A stretch of DNA of 60,398 nt, taken from assembly GCA_025451955.1 (NCBI GenBank), contig JANWJJ010000098.1, forward strand, positions 1 through 60,398. The letters run 5' to 3'. The stretch's first letter is position 1, and every line of letters begins with the position of its first letter. Position numbers and translations under genes: made by a program. Shown here piece after piece: positions 8,274 to 16,426 of the stretch. The DNA comes from Rudaea sp. (GTDB lineage Bacteria; Pseudomonadota; Gammaproteobacteria; Xanthomonadales; Rhodanobacteraceae). Under the pieces are notes generated by a model that saw only the letters and a program-made list of their open reading frames with translations, had not been told where the DNA came from and did no database searches.

Positions 8274-9638
8274 TCAAGCGCGCTGTGCCAGGCTTTCCAC
8301 TGTCTTCCGGAAGCCCACGGCAATGCGCTCTTCGTCGCGATGACGACCGTCGCGCACGGCCCATTCGCCGTTGACCATGACATGTCGCACCAGGTTGGCG
8401 TTGCCGGCAAACACGAACGTATCCAGCGCATTCGCGGCATCGCGGGCCACCAGTTGCGGCGCGGCATCGTCGAGCACAATCAGATCGGCGCGCGCACTCG
8501 CCTCGAATGTGCCGATGTTCGCGCCGCAAGCCTGCGCGCCGCCGAACAAGGCATCGCCCCACAGGTTTTCACCGACGCTGGCGCTGGATTCGGACACGGT
8601 GACATTGCGATGACGGGTGGCCAGACGCTGACCGTATTCCAGCCAGCGCAGCTCCTCCACCGGCGATACTGAAATCTGCGAATCCGAGCCGATGCCGAAC
8701 GCACCGCCGGCATCCAGATACGTCTTGAGAGGAAACAGGCCATCGCCGAGATTCGCCTCGGTGGTCGGACACAGGCCAGCAACCGCGCCGGTTTCGGCCA
8801 GCCGCCGCGTTTCCACGGAGGTCATGTGCGTGGCATGCACCAGACACCAACGCGGATCGACTGGCGCGTGATCGAGCAGCCATTCCACCGGCCGCGCATT
8901 GCGCAGTGCGAGACAATCCTGCACCTCGCCGATCTGTTCGGCGATGTGGATGTGGATGGGTGCGGCATCGACCAGACCCGATTCGAGCACTGTGCGCATC
9001 GCCTTTTCCGGCACGGCGCGCAAGGAATGCAATGCAACGCCGACGCGCAACGTGGAATTTTCCATTTTGCGCAATTGTTCGATCAGGCGCAGATAAGCAT
9101 CGACCTCGAAACCAAACCGGCGCTGGCGCTCCGACAGCGGCCGGCCATCGAAACCGCCGGTCATGTACAAAACCGGCAGCAGGGTCAACCCAATGCCGGC
9201 TTCGCGCGCTGCTTCGATCAACGCCAGCGACATCGTTGCCGGATCGGCATACGGTTTGCCGTCGAGCTGGTGATGCAGGTAGTGGAACTCGCAGACATGG
9301 GTATAGCCGGCCTTGAGCATCTCGACGTACAACTGCGCGGCAATCGCACGCAATTCGTCCGGGCCGATCCTGCCGGCGAACGCGTACATGGTTTCGCGCC
9401 AGGTCCAGAAAGAGTCTTCCGGATTCGTTTGGCGTTCGGCCAATCCCGCCATCGCGCGCTGGAACGCGTGCGAATGCAGGTTTGGCATGCCCGGCAAAAC
9501 ATAGCGACCGAGATATTCGGCGCCCTCGCGCTCGGCCGATTCAGCGACTTCGAGCAAACGCCCTGCTCCGACGTCGACGCGAACTTTCTCGCCCCAGCCG
9601 TGCGGTAACCAGATATGGTCGGCAAAGTAATTGGCCAT
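8274..9638 (-). CDS. hutF: Formimidoylglutamate deiminase
   Basis: This amidohydrolase converts N-formimidoyl-L-glutamate to N-formyl-L-glutamate and ammonia, a step of the five-step histidine degradation route. The 454-residue product has the metal motif HSH (residues 55-57, NLHSHAFQRAMAG), HIHIAEQ, LCPTTEANLGDG and the late aspartate in GSDSQISVSPVEELR, all typical of HutF. Two adjacent ATGs (9641 and 9638) are possible starts, neither with a good ribosome site. hutI is 3.6 kb away on the other strand; hutH, hutU and hutG are not in the window. Confidence 0.9.
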   Translation of the reverse strand: MANYFADHIWLPHGWGEKVRVDVGAGRLLEVAESAEREGAEYLGRYVLPGMPNLHSHAFQRAMAGLAERQTNPEDSFWTWRETMYAFAGRIGPDELRAIAAQLYVEMLKAGYTHVCEFHYLHHQLDGKPYADPATMSLALIEAAREAGIGLTLLPVLYMTGGFDGRPLSERQRRFGFEVDAYLRLIEQLRKMENSTLRVGVALHSLRAVPEKAMRTVLESGLVDAAPIHIHIAEQIGEVQDCLALRNARPVEWLLDHAPVDPRWCLVHATHMTSVETRRLAETGAVAGLCPTTEANLGDGLFPLKTYLDAGGAFGIGSDSQISVSPVEELRWLEYGQRLATRHRNVTVSESSASVGENLWGDALFGGAQACGANIGTFEASARADLIVLDDAAPQLVARDAANALDTFVFAGNANLVRHVMVNGEWAVRDGRHRDEERIAVGFRKTVESLAQRA

Positions 9639-9744
9639 CATGGCGATCCGGCTGCACAGATGCGGCGCAGTATGCCAGTCCCGCAAGCATCAATGCACCC
9701 AGCATGACCCTTCCAGATGCAGGCGCAAACAGCGAGAATGGTCC

Positions 9745-11082
9745 ATGGACTCAGACGCACCACTGCCTACCGGCGAATATCACGCCCTGCTCTCGCCGCA
9801 GCAGTGGAAGCGCCGTGCCGTGCTGTGGATCGGCGCTACCCTCGTCGCACTGGCGGCGATGTTGTTCGCCAAAGGCACGAATGCGGCCTACGACGTGTTC
9901 ACTCGCCTGCTGGCGCATTCGCGTTACTGGCCGCTGCTGGTCACGCCATTGGGTTTTGCGATTCTGGCCTGGCTGACTTCCGGTGCGCTGCGCGCGACCC
10001 GCGGCAGCGGGATTCCGCAAGTCATCGCAGCACTGAATCGCGAAGACGACGCACCATTCCGCGAGCGACTGCTCGCGCTGCCGGTGGCCGCAGGCAAACT
10101 CGCGCTGACGCTGTTCGCTATGCTCGTCGGCGCGTCGGTCGGCCGTGAAGGCCCGACGGTTCATGTCGGTGCAGGCTTGATGTATTCGCTGGCACAACGC
10201 TGCGGGTTCCGCGATGCGCAATCGCTTTCGCGCTTCGCGCTGGCCGGTGGCGCGGCGGGCATCGCGGCCGCATTCAATACACCGCTGGCCGGCGTCATGT
10301 TCGCGATCGAGGAATTGGCCGGCGCATTCGAGCATCGCTTCAGCGGCGCCCTGCTCACAGCGGTGATGATCGGCGGCGTCGTTTCGTTGGGCTTGGTCGG
10401 TGACTATGCCTACTTCGGCAAGATGTCCACATCGCTGCCACTCGGCGCAAGCTGGCTGGCTGTGCCCGTCACCGCACTGATCGGCGGCCTCGCTGGTGGC
10501 CTGTTCGCGCGCACGATCCTGATTGCCGCGACCAGCCTGCCGCGCGTACTGGCCAGATTTCGCAATTTTTCGCCGGTCGGTTTCGCCGCCGCGTGCGGAC
10601 TCATACTCGCGCTGATCGGCCTGGCGAGTCACGACGCAGTCTACGGCACCGGCTACGCGCAGGCGCGTGAAATTATTGCCGGCAGCCACACCATCACGCC
10701 GTGGTTTGGTGTCGACAAGTGGCTAGCGAATGTCGTCTCGTACGCGGCCGGCATTCCCGGCGGTATCTTCTCGCCCGCACTCGCGGTCGGCGCGGGGCTC
10801 GGCGCTAATCTCGCACCATGGCTGCCGCACACCGCACCGACCGCCGTGATCCTGCTCGGCATGTCGGCGTATCTGGCCGGCGTGACTCAAGCGCCTCTGA
10901 CTTCGGCAGTGATTTCGATGGAACTGACCGACAACCACGATTTCGTCCTGCCGATCATGGCTGCTTGTGTGCTCGCGCGTGCGTTTTCCAGTCTGGTGTG
11001 CAAGACACCGGTGTATCGCGCCTTCGCCCAGCATCTGGTGCGTGAGCGCGAAAGTCAGGTCGCCACGGGCAGCGCGGACTGA
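9745..11082 (+). CDS. ClC-family chloride/proton antiporter
   Basis: This 445-residue polytopic membrane protein has the three ClC signature segments: GSGIPQV (about 87-93), GREGPTVHVGAG (133-144, with the gating glutamate at 135) and FNTPLAGVMFAIEEL (about 177-191). The last has the internal proton-glutamate position occupied by Glu190, so it should be an exchanger rather than a channel. No CBS domains follow, as in E. coli ClcA. It is divergent from hutF with about 100 bp between starts. An upstream in-frame extension to 9631 would overlap the hutF start and is not used. Confidence 0.92.
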   Translation: MDSDAPLPTGEYHALLSPQQWKRRAVLWIGATLVALAAMLFAKGTNAAYDVFTRLLAHSRYWPLLVTPLGFAILAWLTSGALRATRGSGIPQVIAALNREDDAPFRERLLALPVAAGKLALTLFAMLVGASVGREGPTVHVGAGLMYSLAQRCGFRDAQSLSRFALAGGAAGIAAAFNTPLAGVMFAIEELAGAFEHRFSGALLTAVMIGGVVSLGLVGDYAYFGKMSTSLPLGASWLAVPVTALIGGLAGGLFARTILIAATSLPRVLARFRNFSPVGFAAACGLILALIGLASHDAVYGTGYAQAREIIAGSHTITPWFGVDKWLANVVSYAAGIPGGIFSPALAVGAGLGANLAPWLPHTAPTAVILLGMSAYLAGVTQAPLTSAVISMELTDNHDFVLPIMAACVLARAFSSLVCKTPVYRAFAQHLVRERESQVATGSAD

Positions 11083-11124
11083 ACGCACCAAGGTTCGATT
11101 GCAAGTAAAAACCGTTCTATCCGC

Positions 11125-11711
11125 TCACTCGAACCCTGACGAAAAAATCCGGTCGTCGCCAAGAAATTGCCAGGTGTTTTCGATCAGGCCCTGGGAATTT
11201 CCTGAGCCCGATGCGACCCGCGCACGCGTGCGCAAATAGTAGATTTGCCCCGGCTATTGCAGCAGGCCGGTGTAACTCCAGCCGCCGGCAATACGCTGCA
11301 TGTTGCCGAGCGACGTGAAGGTATTGCCGTCCAGCGAGAAAAACAGTTCCGGCGGCAGCGACAACTCCGGCCCAGCGCCGGAGCGTTTCCAGGTCACGGT
11401 CGAACCGTTCGCAGCGAGCGATTGCTGCATCGTTTCCTGCACGCTCAATCGCGCCAGCGCGCTGCGCGCCTGCTGCGGCTGGCCGATCGTGGTGAAAGCG
11501 CCGCCAAGCAGGATCTTGGCGCCCGCGAGGATACTGATGGCGGCGACATAACCGTTTGCGTTCGGGTTGAACGCGGTTCCCACCGCGGTGCCGTCGACAT
11601 TCAGCGCGCCGATATAATTGCGCGTATGGGCAGCGATTGTGGTGAGGGCGCCGCCAGCGATGATCTCGCCATCCGTGCGTAACGTCAGCGCTGTTGGCGC
11701 CGACCGAAAAC
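11125..11711 (-). pseudogene. Delta-60-repeat secreted protein, 3' fragment with an in-frame TAG
   Basis: The fragment encodes delta-60-type blades (ALTLRTDGEIIAGGALTTIA; FNPNANGYVAAISI; KILLGGAFTTIG) and the usual C-terminal module (LSVQETMQQSLAANGSTVTW, GGWSYTGLLQ). An amber codon at 11254-11256 follows GLLQ, but the same frame continues for 42 codons (PGQIYYLRTRARVASG, then DDRIFSSGFE) to a natural TGA at 11125-11127. The region after the TAG matches the expected C-terminus of this protein type, so it is one gene with a nonsense mutation. Its 5' part is missing, replaced by insertion-sequence DNA near 11711. Confidence 0.75.
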
Positions 11712-11892
11712 TGATCCACTTTTGAGGGTTGTGCCGATCCAAAATTGACCCGGGTGTTCAACCTATCCTGCTAAGTTTTTGACCAGCAGGAAAACGAGGT
11801 GATCACCATGGAAATGATTGGCAAGTTCCGGCGGATGCATTTCCGCGACAAGAAGTCGGTAAGGCAGATTGCGCGTGCAACGAGCCCGTGAT
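11711..11892 (+). mobile_element. IS21-family element remnant (terminal repeats and first 27 codons of istA)
   Basis: Two related segments, TGATCCACTTTTGAGG and CGATCCAAAATTGACCC, look like the multiple terminal repeats of IS21-type elements. They are followed by a ribosome site (AAAACGAGGTGATCACC) and an ATG at 11809. The 27 codons read MEMIGKFRRMHFRDKKSVRQ IARATS, the start of an IstA transposase, then stop at 11890-11892 where host sequence resumes. The rest of istA, all of istB and the other end are gone. The outer boundaries are accurate only to several bases. Confidence 0.75.
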
Positions 11893-13056
11893 CACGGCGG
11901 CTCCGGGGGTTTTTATCAAGCTGTTGAACAAGGAAAACTTGCCGGCCAGGTCGTCGTTGCTGTCGCGGCTGAAATTGTTAGCGACAATACTGTTGACAAC
12001 TTGCGGCGTGCCGCCTGAAACCGCGTAGATCCCATTCTGGCTTCCGATAGACGTCGCGTTGCCCACGATCGTGGAAAAATAGATCGACGTGCGATTGGCT
12101 GCGGCCGCATCCAGAATTCCAATTCCGCCACCTCGGGCATCGGCATAATTCCCGGTGATGGTTGAATTGACGACCTTCGAAGTCGTCAAGATATTTTTCA
12201 GCGCAATACCACCACCCTGGTTGAAGCCCGGAGAGGGATAACCCAGCGTGTTGTTGCTGATCAACGAGTAATTCACAGACACGGTTGAACTGCCGTGTGC
12301 ATTAATGCCACCGCCGTACTGTCCGACTTTGTTGCCACTGATCGTGCTGCGCATTACCTGAAACTGCTGGGCCGTGTACGCATCGATTCCGCCACCGGAA
12401 CTCGTTGCGTAGTTTCCGCGGATACGCGATCCGTCAATCGTGGCGCTCCCGAAGGCGATGAACACTCCGCCGCCATATCTGGCCGTGCTCGCGCTGATCA
12501 CCGAATTCTGCAGGACGAGGTTGGCGGAGTTGGCATAGATCGCCCCTCCATTCCCGTTCACCGGCGCCTTGCCCTGAGTCAGGGTCAATCCGGAAATGGT
12601 GACGGCGATATTCGCCCCATATCCGGTGATGCTGAAAACCCGCGCCAAATTTTTGGCGCTGATCGTGAGTCCGCTCGCGCCCGGCCCGGTGATCGTCATT
12701 GGGTGAGTGATCGCGATCGCGCCACTGTCCAGTGTGATCGTGCTGCCGACCAGGGCGGGATCGAACTGCACCGTGTTTCCCGACGAGTTATTCGCCAGCA
12801 TCACCGCCCGGCGCAGGCTCTGCGTTCCCGCCGGCCCCGGATCGCCAGCGGTGTTGACGACATAAGTTGCCGCCATGGCAGCGCTGGCCGGATAACCGAG
12901 GGCCAAGGCCAGCGCCAGCGCGGCCAGCGGGCTGGCGCTTGCATACCTTGTCGCTGGCAAGCCGGCATCGATGGCGGCGGATAAACGCTGAGATCGGCTA
13001 ATGGGTGTCATTGCATGCCCCGAACAGGATGCAGGCAGGGAAATCGCTTTGCTCAT
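11803..13056 (-). pseudogene. Secreted parallel beta-helix protein, 3'-truncated by IS21-type DNA
   Basis: The frame encodes a signal region (PLAALALALALGYPASAAMA), a CSLREA-like opening (YVVNTAGDPGPAGTQSLRRA) and a right-handed beta-helix of repeated rungs (GGAIYANSANLVLQNSVISA; GGGINAHGSSTVSVNYSLIS; GGGIALKNI). After SLIKTPGAAVIT (about position 11893) the last roughly 26-30 codons are antisense to the IS21 fragment, so the native C-terminus and any anchor are lost. The start is uncertain between 13056 and 13011, as neither ATG has a good ribosome site. Probably non-functional, though the frame is open. Confidence 0.7.
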
Positions 13057-13238
13057 GGCATGTCTCGTGGAATTAGCGGATCGGTCGGATGAAAATCCTT
13101 CTTGTCTTCAATACGAGAGGAAGCAGCAAGAACCGACATCCGGCATTGGCACAGGCTGCAGACGAATGCCCGTCCTGATCGCCCGCTGCCGACAACGCAT
13201 GCTAATGTGTCGCAAAATCGTCCGACCTCGATACCGAT

Positions 13239-14459
13239 ATGCCGCACTGGGATTGTTTGCTGCTCGACTGCCGTCTTGCGACATTGGGCGACGATGGCGA
13301 CGCCTATGGCGCGATCGAGAACGCCGCGCTCGGATGGAAAAGTGGACAAATAACCTTCGCCGCAGGGCAATCGCAACTGCCGGGTAAGCCTGGTGATCTG
13401 GCGACGCAGGTTGAATCGATGCATGGCGCCTGGATCACACCAGGCTTGATCGACTGCCATACGCACCTCGTTTTCGCCGGCAACCGCGCCGAAGAATTCG
13501 AATTGCGTTTGAACGGCGCGAGTTATGAAGACATCGCCCGTGCCGGCGGCGGCATTGTTTCCACCGTGACGAAAACTCGCGCTGCCGGCGAGGACGAACT
13601 GCTCGCACAATCGCTGCCACGGGCGCGAGTCCTGCTCGCCGATGGCGTCACGACACTGGAAATCAAATCCGGCTATGGTCTGGATCTGGACAGCGAAGCA
13701 AAAATGCTGCGCGTGGCGCGGCGCATCGGCAGCGAACTCGGAGTCACGGTGCGCACGACGTTTCTCGGTGCACACGCGGTTCCGCCGGAATTTGCCGGAC
13801 GCCAATCCGATTACGTCGACGAGGTCTGCGTGCGCATGTTGCCGGCGATCGCGCGCGCGGACCTGGCGGATGCCGTGGACGCGTTTTGCGAGAACATCGC
13901 GTTCACGCCTTCGGAGACGCGGCGCGTATTCGAGGAGGCGCGCGCGCTCGGATTACCGGTCAAACTGCATGCCGATCAATTGTCCGATCTCGGCGGGGCC
14001 GCGCTGGCAGCGGAATTCGGCGCACTGTCCGCCGATCATCTGGAATACACGAACGAAGCCGGCGTGCACGCGATGGCCGCGAACGGAACCGTCGCGGTGA
14101 TGCTGCCTGCGGCATTTTATACTTTGCGCGAAAGTAAACTGCCACCGATCGAGCAGTTCCGTGCGCATGGCGTGGCGATGGCGGTGGCCAGCGATCTCAA
14201 TCCCGGCACTTCGCCGCTGTTGTCGTTACGCCATGCCATGAATCTGGCCTGCACCCTGTTCCGGATGACACCGGAAGAAGCTTTGCGCGGCGCAACCGTG
14301 AACGCTGCGCGCGCACTCGGCCTGCACGATCGTGGCACGCTGGAGCCGGGCAAGCGCGCGGATTTTGTGATCTGGGATATCGGACACCCGGCGGAACTGT
14401 GCTACTGGATCGGCGGCGCGCTGGCAGGACAGGTGTTCGTCGGTGGCCAGCGCCGTTGA
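13239..14459 (+). CDS. hutI: Imidazolonepropionase
   Basis: HutI hydrolyses 4-imidazolone-5-propionate to N-formimidoyl-L-glutamate, the substrate of the HutF encoded at 8.3-9.6 kb. The 406-residue protein is the usual length. The metal motif HTH is at residues 74-76 ([12 protein letters not shown]), with [29 protein letters not shown] and [10 protein letters not shown], all diagnostic. The start has only a weak upstream ribosome site. The 181-bp gap to the truncated beta-helix gene is a divergent promoter region in which I see no clear site. Confidence 0.93.
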   Translation: MPHWDCLLLDCRLATLGDDGDAYGAIENAALGWKSGQITFAAGQSQLPGKPGDLATQVESMHGAWITPGLIDCHTHLVFAGNRAEEFELRLNGASYEDIARAGGGIVSTVTKTRAAGEDELLAQSLPRARVLLADGVTTLEIKSGYGLDLDSEAKMLRVARRIGSELGVTVRTTFLGAHAVPPEFAGRQSDYVDEVCVRMLPAIARADLADAVDAFCENIAFTPSETRRVFEEARALGLPVKLHADQLSDLGGAALAAEFGALSADHLEYTNEAGVHAMAANGTVAVMLPAAFYTLRESKLPPIEQFRAHGVAMAVASDLNPGTSPLLSLRHAMNLACTLFRMTPEEALRGATVNAARALGLHDRGTLEPGKRADFVIWDIGHPAELCYWIGGALAGQVFVGGQRR

Positions 14460-14482
14460 ACGCATAATGCCGAAATGCGAAA

Positions 14483-14498
14483 CCCCGCGGATGCGGGG
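14483..14498. terminator. Short GC hairpin between hutI and the THX gene
   Basis: CCCCGC-GGAT-GCGGGG forms a 6-bp stem between two convergent genes. On the minus strand it is followed by TTTCGCATTT, weakly T-rich, so it may end the THX transcript and perhaps hutI. Confidence 0.5.
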
Positions 14499-14526
14499 CT
14501 TCGGGTAATGCAAAACCTGATGCGAA

Positions 14527-14715
14527 TCAGCCGGCTTTCTTCGCCGCGGCTTTCTTCACTGCAGGAGCCGCAGCCTTCTTCACTGCCGGTTTGTGCACGG
14601 CAGCTTTTTTCACCGCCCCGCCGGTGGATTTCGTCGCCGCCTTGTGCGATCGCGAATTGCCGTAGCTGCGGATTGCGGTCTTGCCCTTGCGGGTCTTGCG
14701 GTCGCCTCTGCCCAT
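14527..14715 (-). CDS. Small ribosomal protein THX-like, with Lys/Ala-rich C-terminal tail
   Basis: The first 20 or so residues (MGRGDRKTRKGKTAIRSYGN) match the THX family, a small 30S-bound protein known from Thermus and many proteobacteria. After this the 62-residue product carries an extra tail of KKAA/VKKAA repeats resembling histone-H1-like proteins, rather than stopping near residue 30. A GGAG lies about 10 nt before the ATG at 14715; a longer frame to 14781 lacks similarity. The tail could contact rRNA or DNA. An alternative name would be H1-like protein, but the THX head is clear. Confidence 0.75.
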   Translation of the reverse strand: MGRGDRKTRKGKTAIRSYGNSRSHKAATKSTGGAVKKAAVHKPAVKKAAAPAVKKAAAKKAG

Positions 14716-14849
14716 CTGGATCGATCTCCGAAAAAGTGATTTTTGAAAAGTCTGCACACGGACGTGCGATTTCCCGATCAAGCAAGATCAAGAATGCGGG
14801 CAGCTTACCAGCGCCACGCGCGAACGCAACTGTAAACGGGCGCAAATCG

Positions 14850-15770
14850 TCAATGCCGGTGCACGCCGGCATGGCAATCTTCCGCGATGCAGCCGGGCTG
14901 TTCCAGGCTGGTCTGATCCAGTTGCACGGTGGCATGGGCGATGCGAAAACGCTCGCGCAGCACGCGTTGAATCGCCGCGAGCGCAACGCCGGGATCGCCG
15001 CCCGCGGCCGGACGCGCGTGCAAAGTTGCCATCCGCTTGCCGCCGGCCAATTGCCAGATATGCACGTGATGCACGTCTGCGATGCCTGCTTCGCGCCGCA
15101 CCGTTGCGGCAACTTGCGCCGATTCCACGCCCTCCGGTGTGCCTTCGAGCAGGATATGCGCGGTTCGGCGAATCAGCCGCCAGGCGCTTGCGAGTATCAG
15201 CAGCGACACGACAATCGAGACTGCCGGATCGGCCCACAACCAGCCAAGATAACCGATCGCCGCTGCCGCAATCACCACACCGATCGACCCCAACAGGTCG
15301 CCAAGGACATGCAAGCGCGCGCCGGCAATGTTGAGATCGTCGTGATCGTGATGTCCGAGCGTCATCAGCACCAGCACATTGACGAACAATCCAGCGACAC
15401 CGATCGCGAACATCCAGCCGGACAGGATTGGTGTGGGCGCGAGCAGACGCGATATCGCCTCGACGACGATCCACGCAACCAGCACGAATTGCGCAAGCGC
15501 ATTGGTGTAGCCGATCAGGACTTCCAGACGCGCGTAGCCGAAGCTGCGCAAGGCATCGGCTGGCCGCCGCGCGAAATGCGCGCCGCCCCAGGCCAGCAAC
15601 AGCGCGAAGGTATCCACCAGCATGTGGCCGGCGTCGGCGAGCAAGGCCAGCGAGCCCGACAACCAGCCGCCAGCGGCCTCGGCCAGCATCGCCAGCGTGG
15701 TCAACGCAAAGGCCAGCAACAGGCGACGTTCGCCGGCGTGCGCAGGCGCGTGGGAATGGGTAGACGACAT
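14850..15770 (-). CDS. Cation diffusion facilitator (CzcD/ZitB-type) zinc exporter
   Basis: This 306-residue inner-membrane protein uses the proton gradient to export Zn2+ or similar divalent cations. The family metal-site motifs are visible in TM2 (ADAGHMLVD, about 46-54) and TM5 (HVLGDLLGS, about 154-162), with a His-rich loop (GHHDHDDLN) between TM4 and TM5 and a ferredoxin-like C-terminal domain (DVHHVHIWQLAGGKRMATLH). The His-rich N-terminus (STHSHAPAHAG) is common in zinc CDFs. It lies beside MerC-type, TonB-receptor and zur genes, supporting zinc as substrate. Confidence 0.9.
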   Translation of the reverse strand: MSSTHSHAPAHAGERRLLLAFALTTLAMLAEAAGGWLSGSLALLADAGHMLVDTFALLLAWGGAHFARRPADALRSFGYARLEVLIGYTNALAQFVLVAWIVVEAISRLLAPTPILSGWMFAIGVAGLFVNVLVLMTLGHHDHDDLNIAGARLHVLGDLLGSIGVVIAAAAIGYLGWLWADPAVSIVVSLLILASAWRLIRRTAHILLEGTPEGVESAQVAATVRREAGIADVHHVHIWQLAGGKRMATLHARPAAGGDPGVALAAIQRVLRERFRIAHATVQLDQTSLEQPGCIAEDCHAGVHRH

Positions 15771-15826
15771 GCTGGATTCGGTCGGTACTCGCGAAATCGC
15801 GCCGATGCTAGGGCGGATGCGCGGTG

Positions 15827-16294
15827 TTACACAATCGCAGGGTCACGCGTCGGCTCGCAACAATGACCGTGTTCGAGGCGATGAATCAGGCGCAGATTGG
15901 TCAGATGTGCCAGCGCAACACAGCAACCGCCCATGGCGACTAGCGTGGCATGCAGGCCGAGCGAGACATCCGCATCGAATACGAAACCGCCGGCCCACAG
16001 CAGTACCAATCCCGGAGCCATCAACAGCAAGGCGCGTCGCACGCGATGGCGGCGATAGCCGTAGATCAGAGTGGTGAGTGCCAACAAACTGGCGAAGGCG
16101 ATGAAGCCGCGCTCGAAACCGTGATCGGCAAGAAAGCCCAGCCCCAAGGCCGGCAACAGGGCCAGCACAAAGGGCAAAGCCGCGCAGTGCACCGCGCACA
16201 GAAACGACGCCGTCGCGCCGACGCGGTCGGCGACATGCGCGTACGCACCGCGGTGTCCGGCAACGGGAACTCGGCGTAGAGATGAGAGCATCAT
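15827..16294 (-). CDS. MerC-domain inner-membrane protein, likely Zur-controlled
   Basis: The 155-residue protein has four predicted membrane segments and the MerC signature DRVGATASFLCAVHCAALPF, with the CxxHC metal site in the first helix, plus a Cys/His tail (HGHCCEP). MerC proteins move mercury, but many chromosomal ones sit in zinc regulons. Here an inverted repeat with a TATAAT lies only about 12-17 bp upstream of the first ATG, so the transcript would be almost leaderless. Two tandem ATGs (16294 and 16291) are possible starts. Confidence 0.75.
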   Translation of the reverse strand: MMLSSLRRVPVAGHRGAYAHVADRVGATASFLCAVHCAALPFVLALLPALGLGFLADHGFERGFIAFASLLALTTLIYGYRRHRVRRALLLMAPGLVLLWAGGFVFDADVSLGLHATLVAMGGCCVALAHLTNLRLIHRLEHGHCCEPTRDPAIV

Positions 16295-16298
16295 GACA

Positions 16299-16315
16299 GG
16301 GTTATATTATATCAA
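16299..16315 (-). promoter_or_regulatory. Zur-like operator overlapping a -10 box for the MerC gene
   Basis: The top strand reads GGTTATATTATATCAAT, an imperfect version of the GTTATAnTATAAC-type Zur site. On the minus strand it contains TATAAT (16311 to 16306), placed so that transcription would start about 5 bases before the MerC ATG. A repressor bound here would block the promoter directly. No convincing -35 is seen. Confidence 0.55.
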
Positions 16316-16354
16316 TTTGGGACTGGCAGCGCGCGAGCTGCGGCCGCATGACTT

Positions 16355-16400
16355 TTGACATGCTGGTTTGCAATGGAATATGTATGTTATATCATAACAT
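16355..16400 (+). promoter_or_regulatory. Promoter and Zur operator for the TonB receptor
   Basis: TTGACA at 16355-16360 is a good -35 element. At 16384-16400 lies ATGTTATATCATAACAT, a perfect inverted repeat with 7-bp arms and a 3-bp centre, close to the known proteobacterial Zur site. It sits around and just after the expected -10, where binding would repress the receptor gene starting at 16427. A zur gene is encoded at the far end of the receptor gene. Confidence 0.7.
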
Positions 16401-16426
16401 TCTAATCCGCCAAGAGCCCGCATACC

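Noticed and set aside
788-11711. Genetic-code change or general TAG read-through explaining both amber-interrupted genes
   Set aside because: TAG is used as an ordinary terminal stop by dnaB (52161) and the lipoprotein gene (49121), so a genome-wide recoding is unlikely; local nonsense mutation is simpler.
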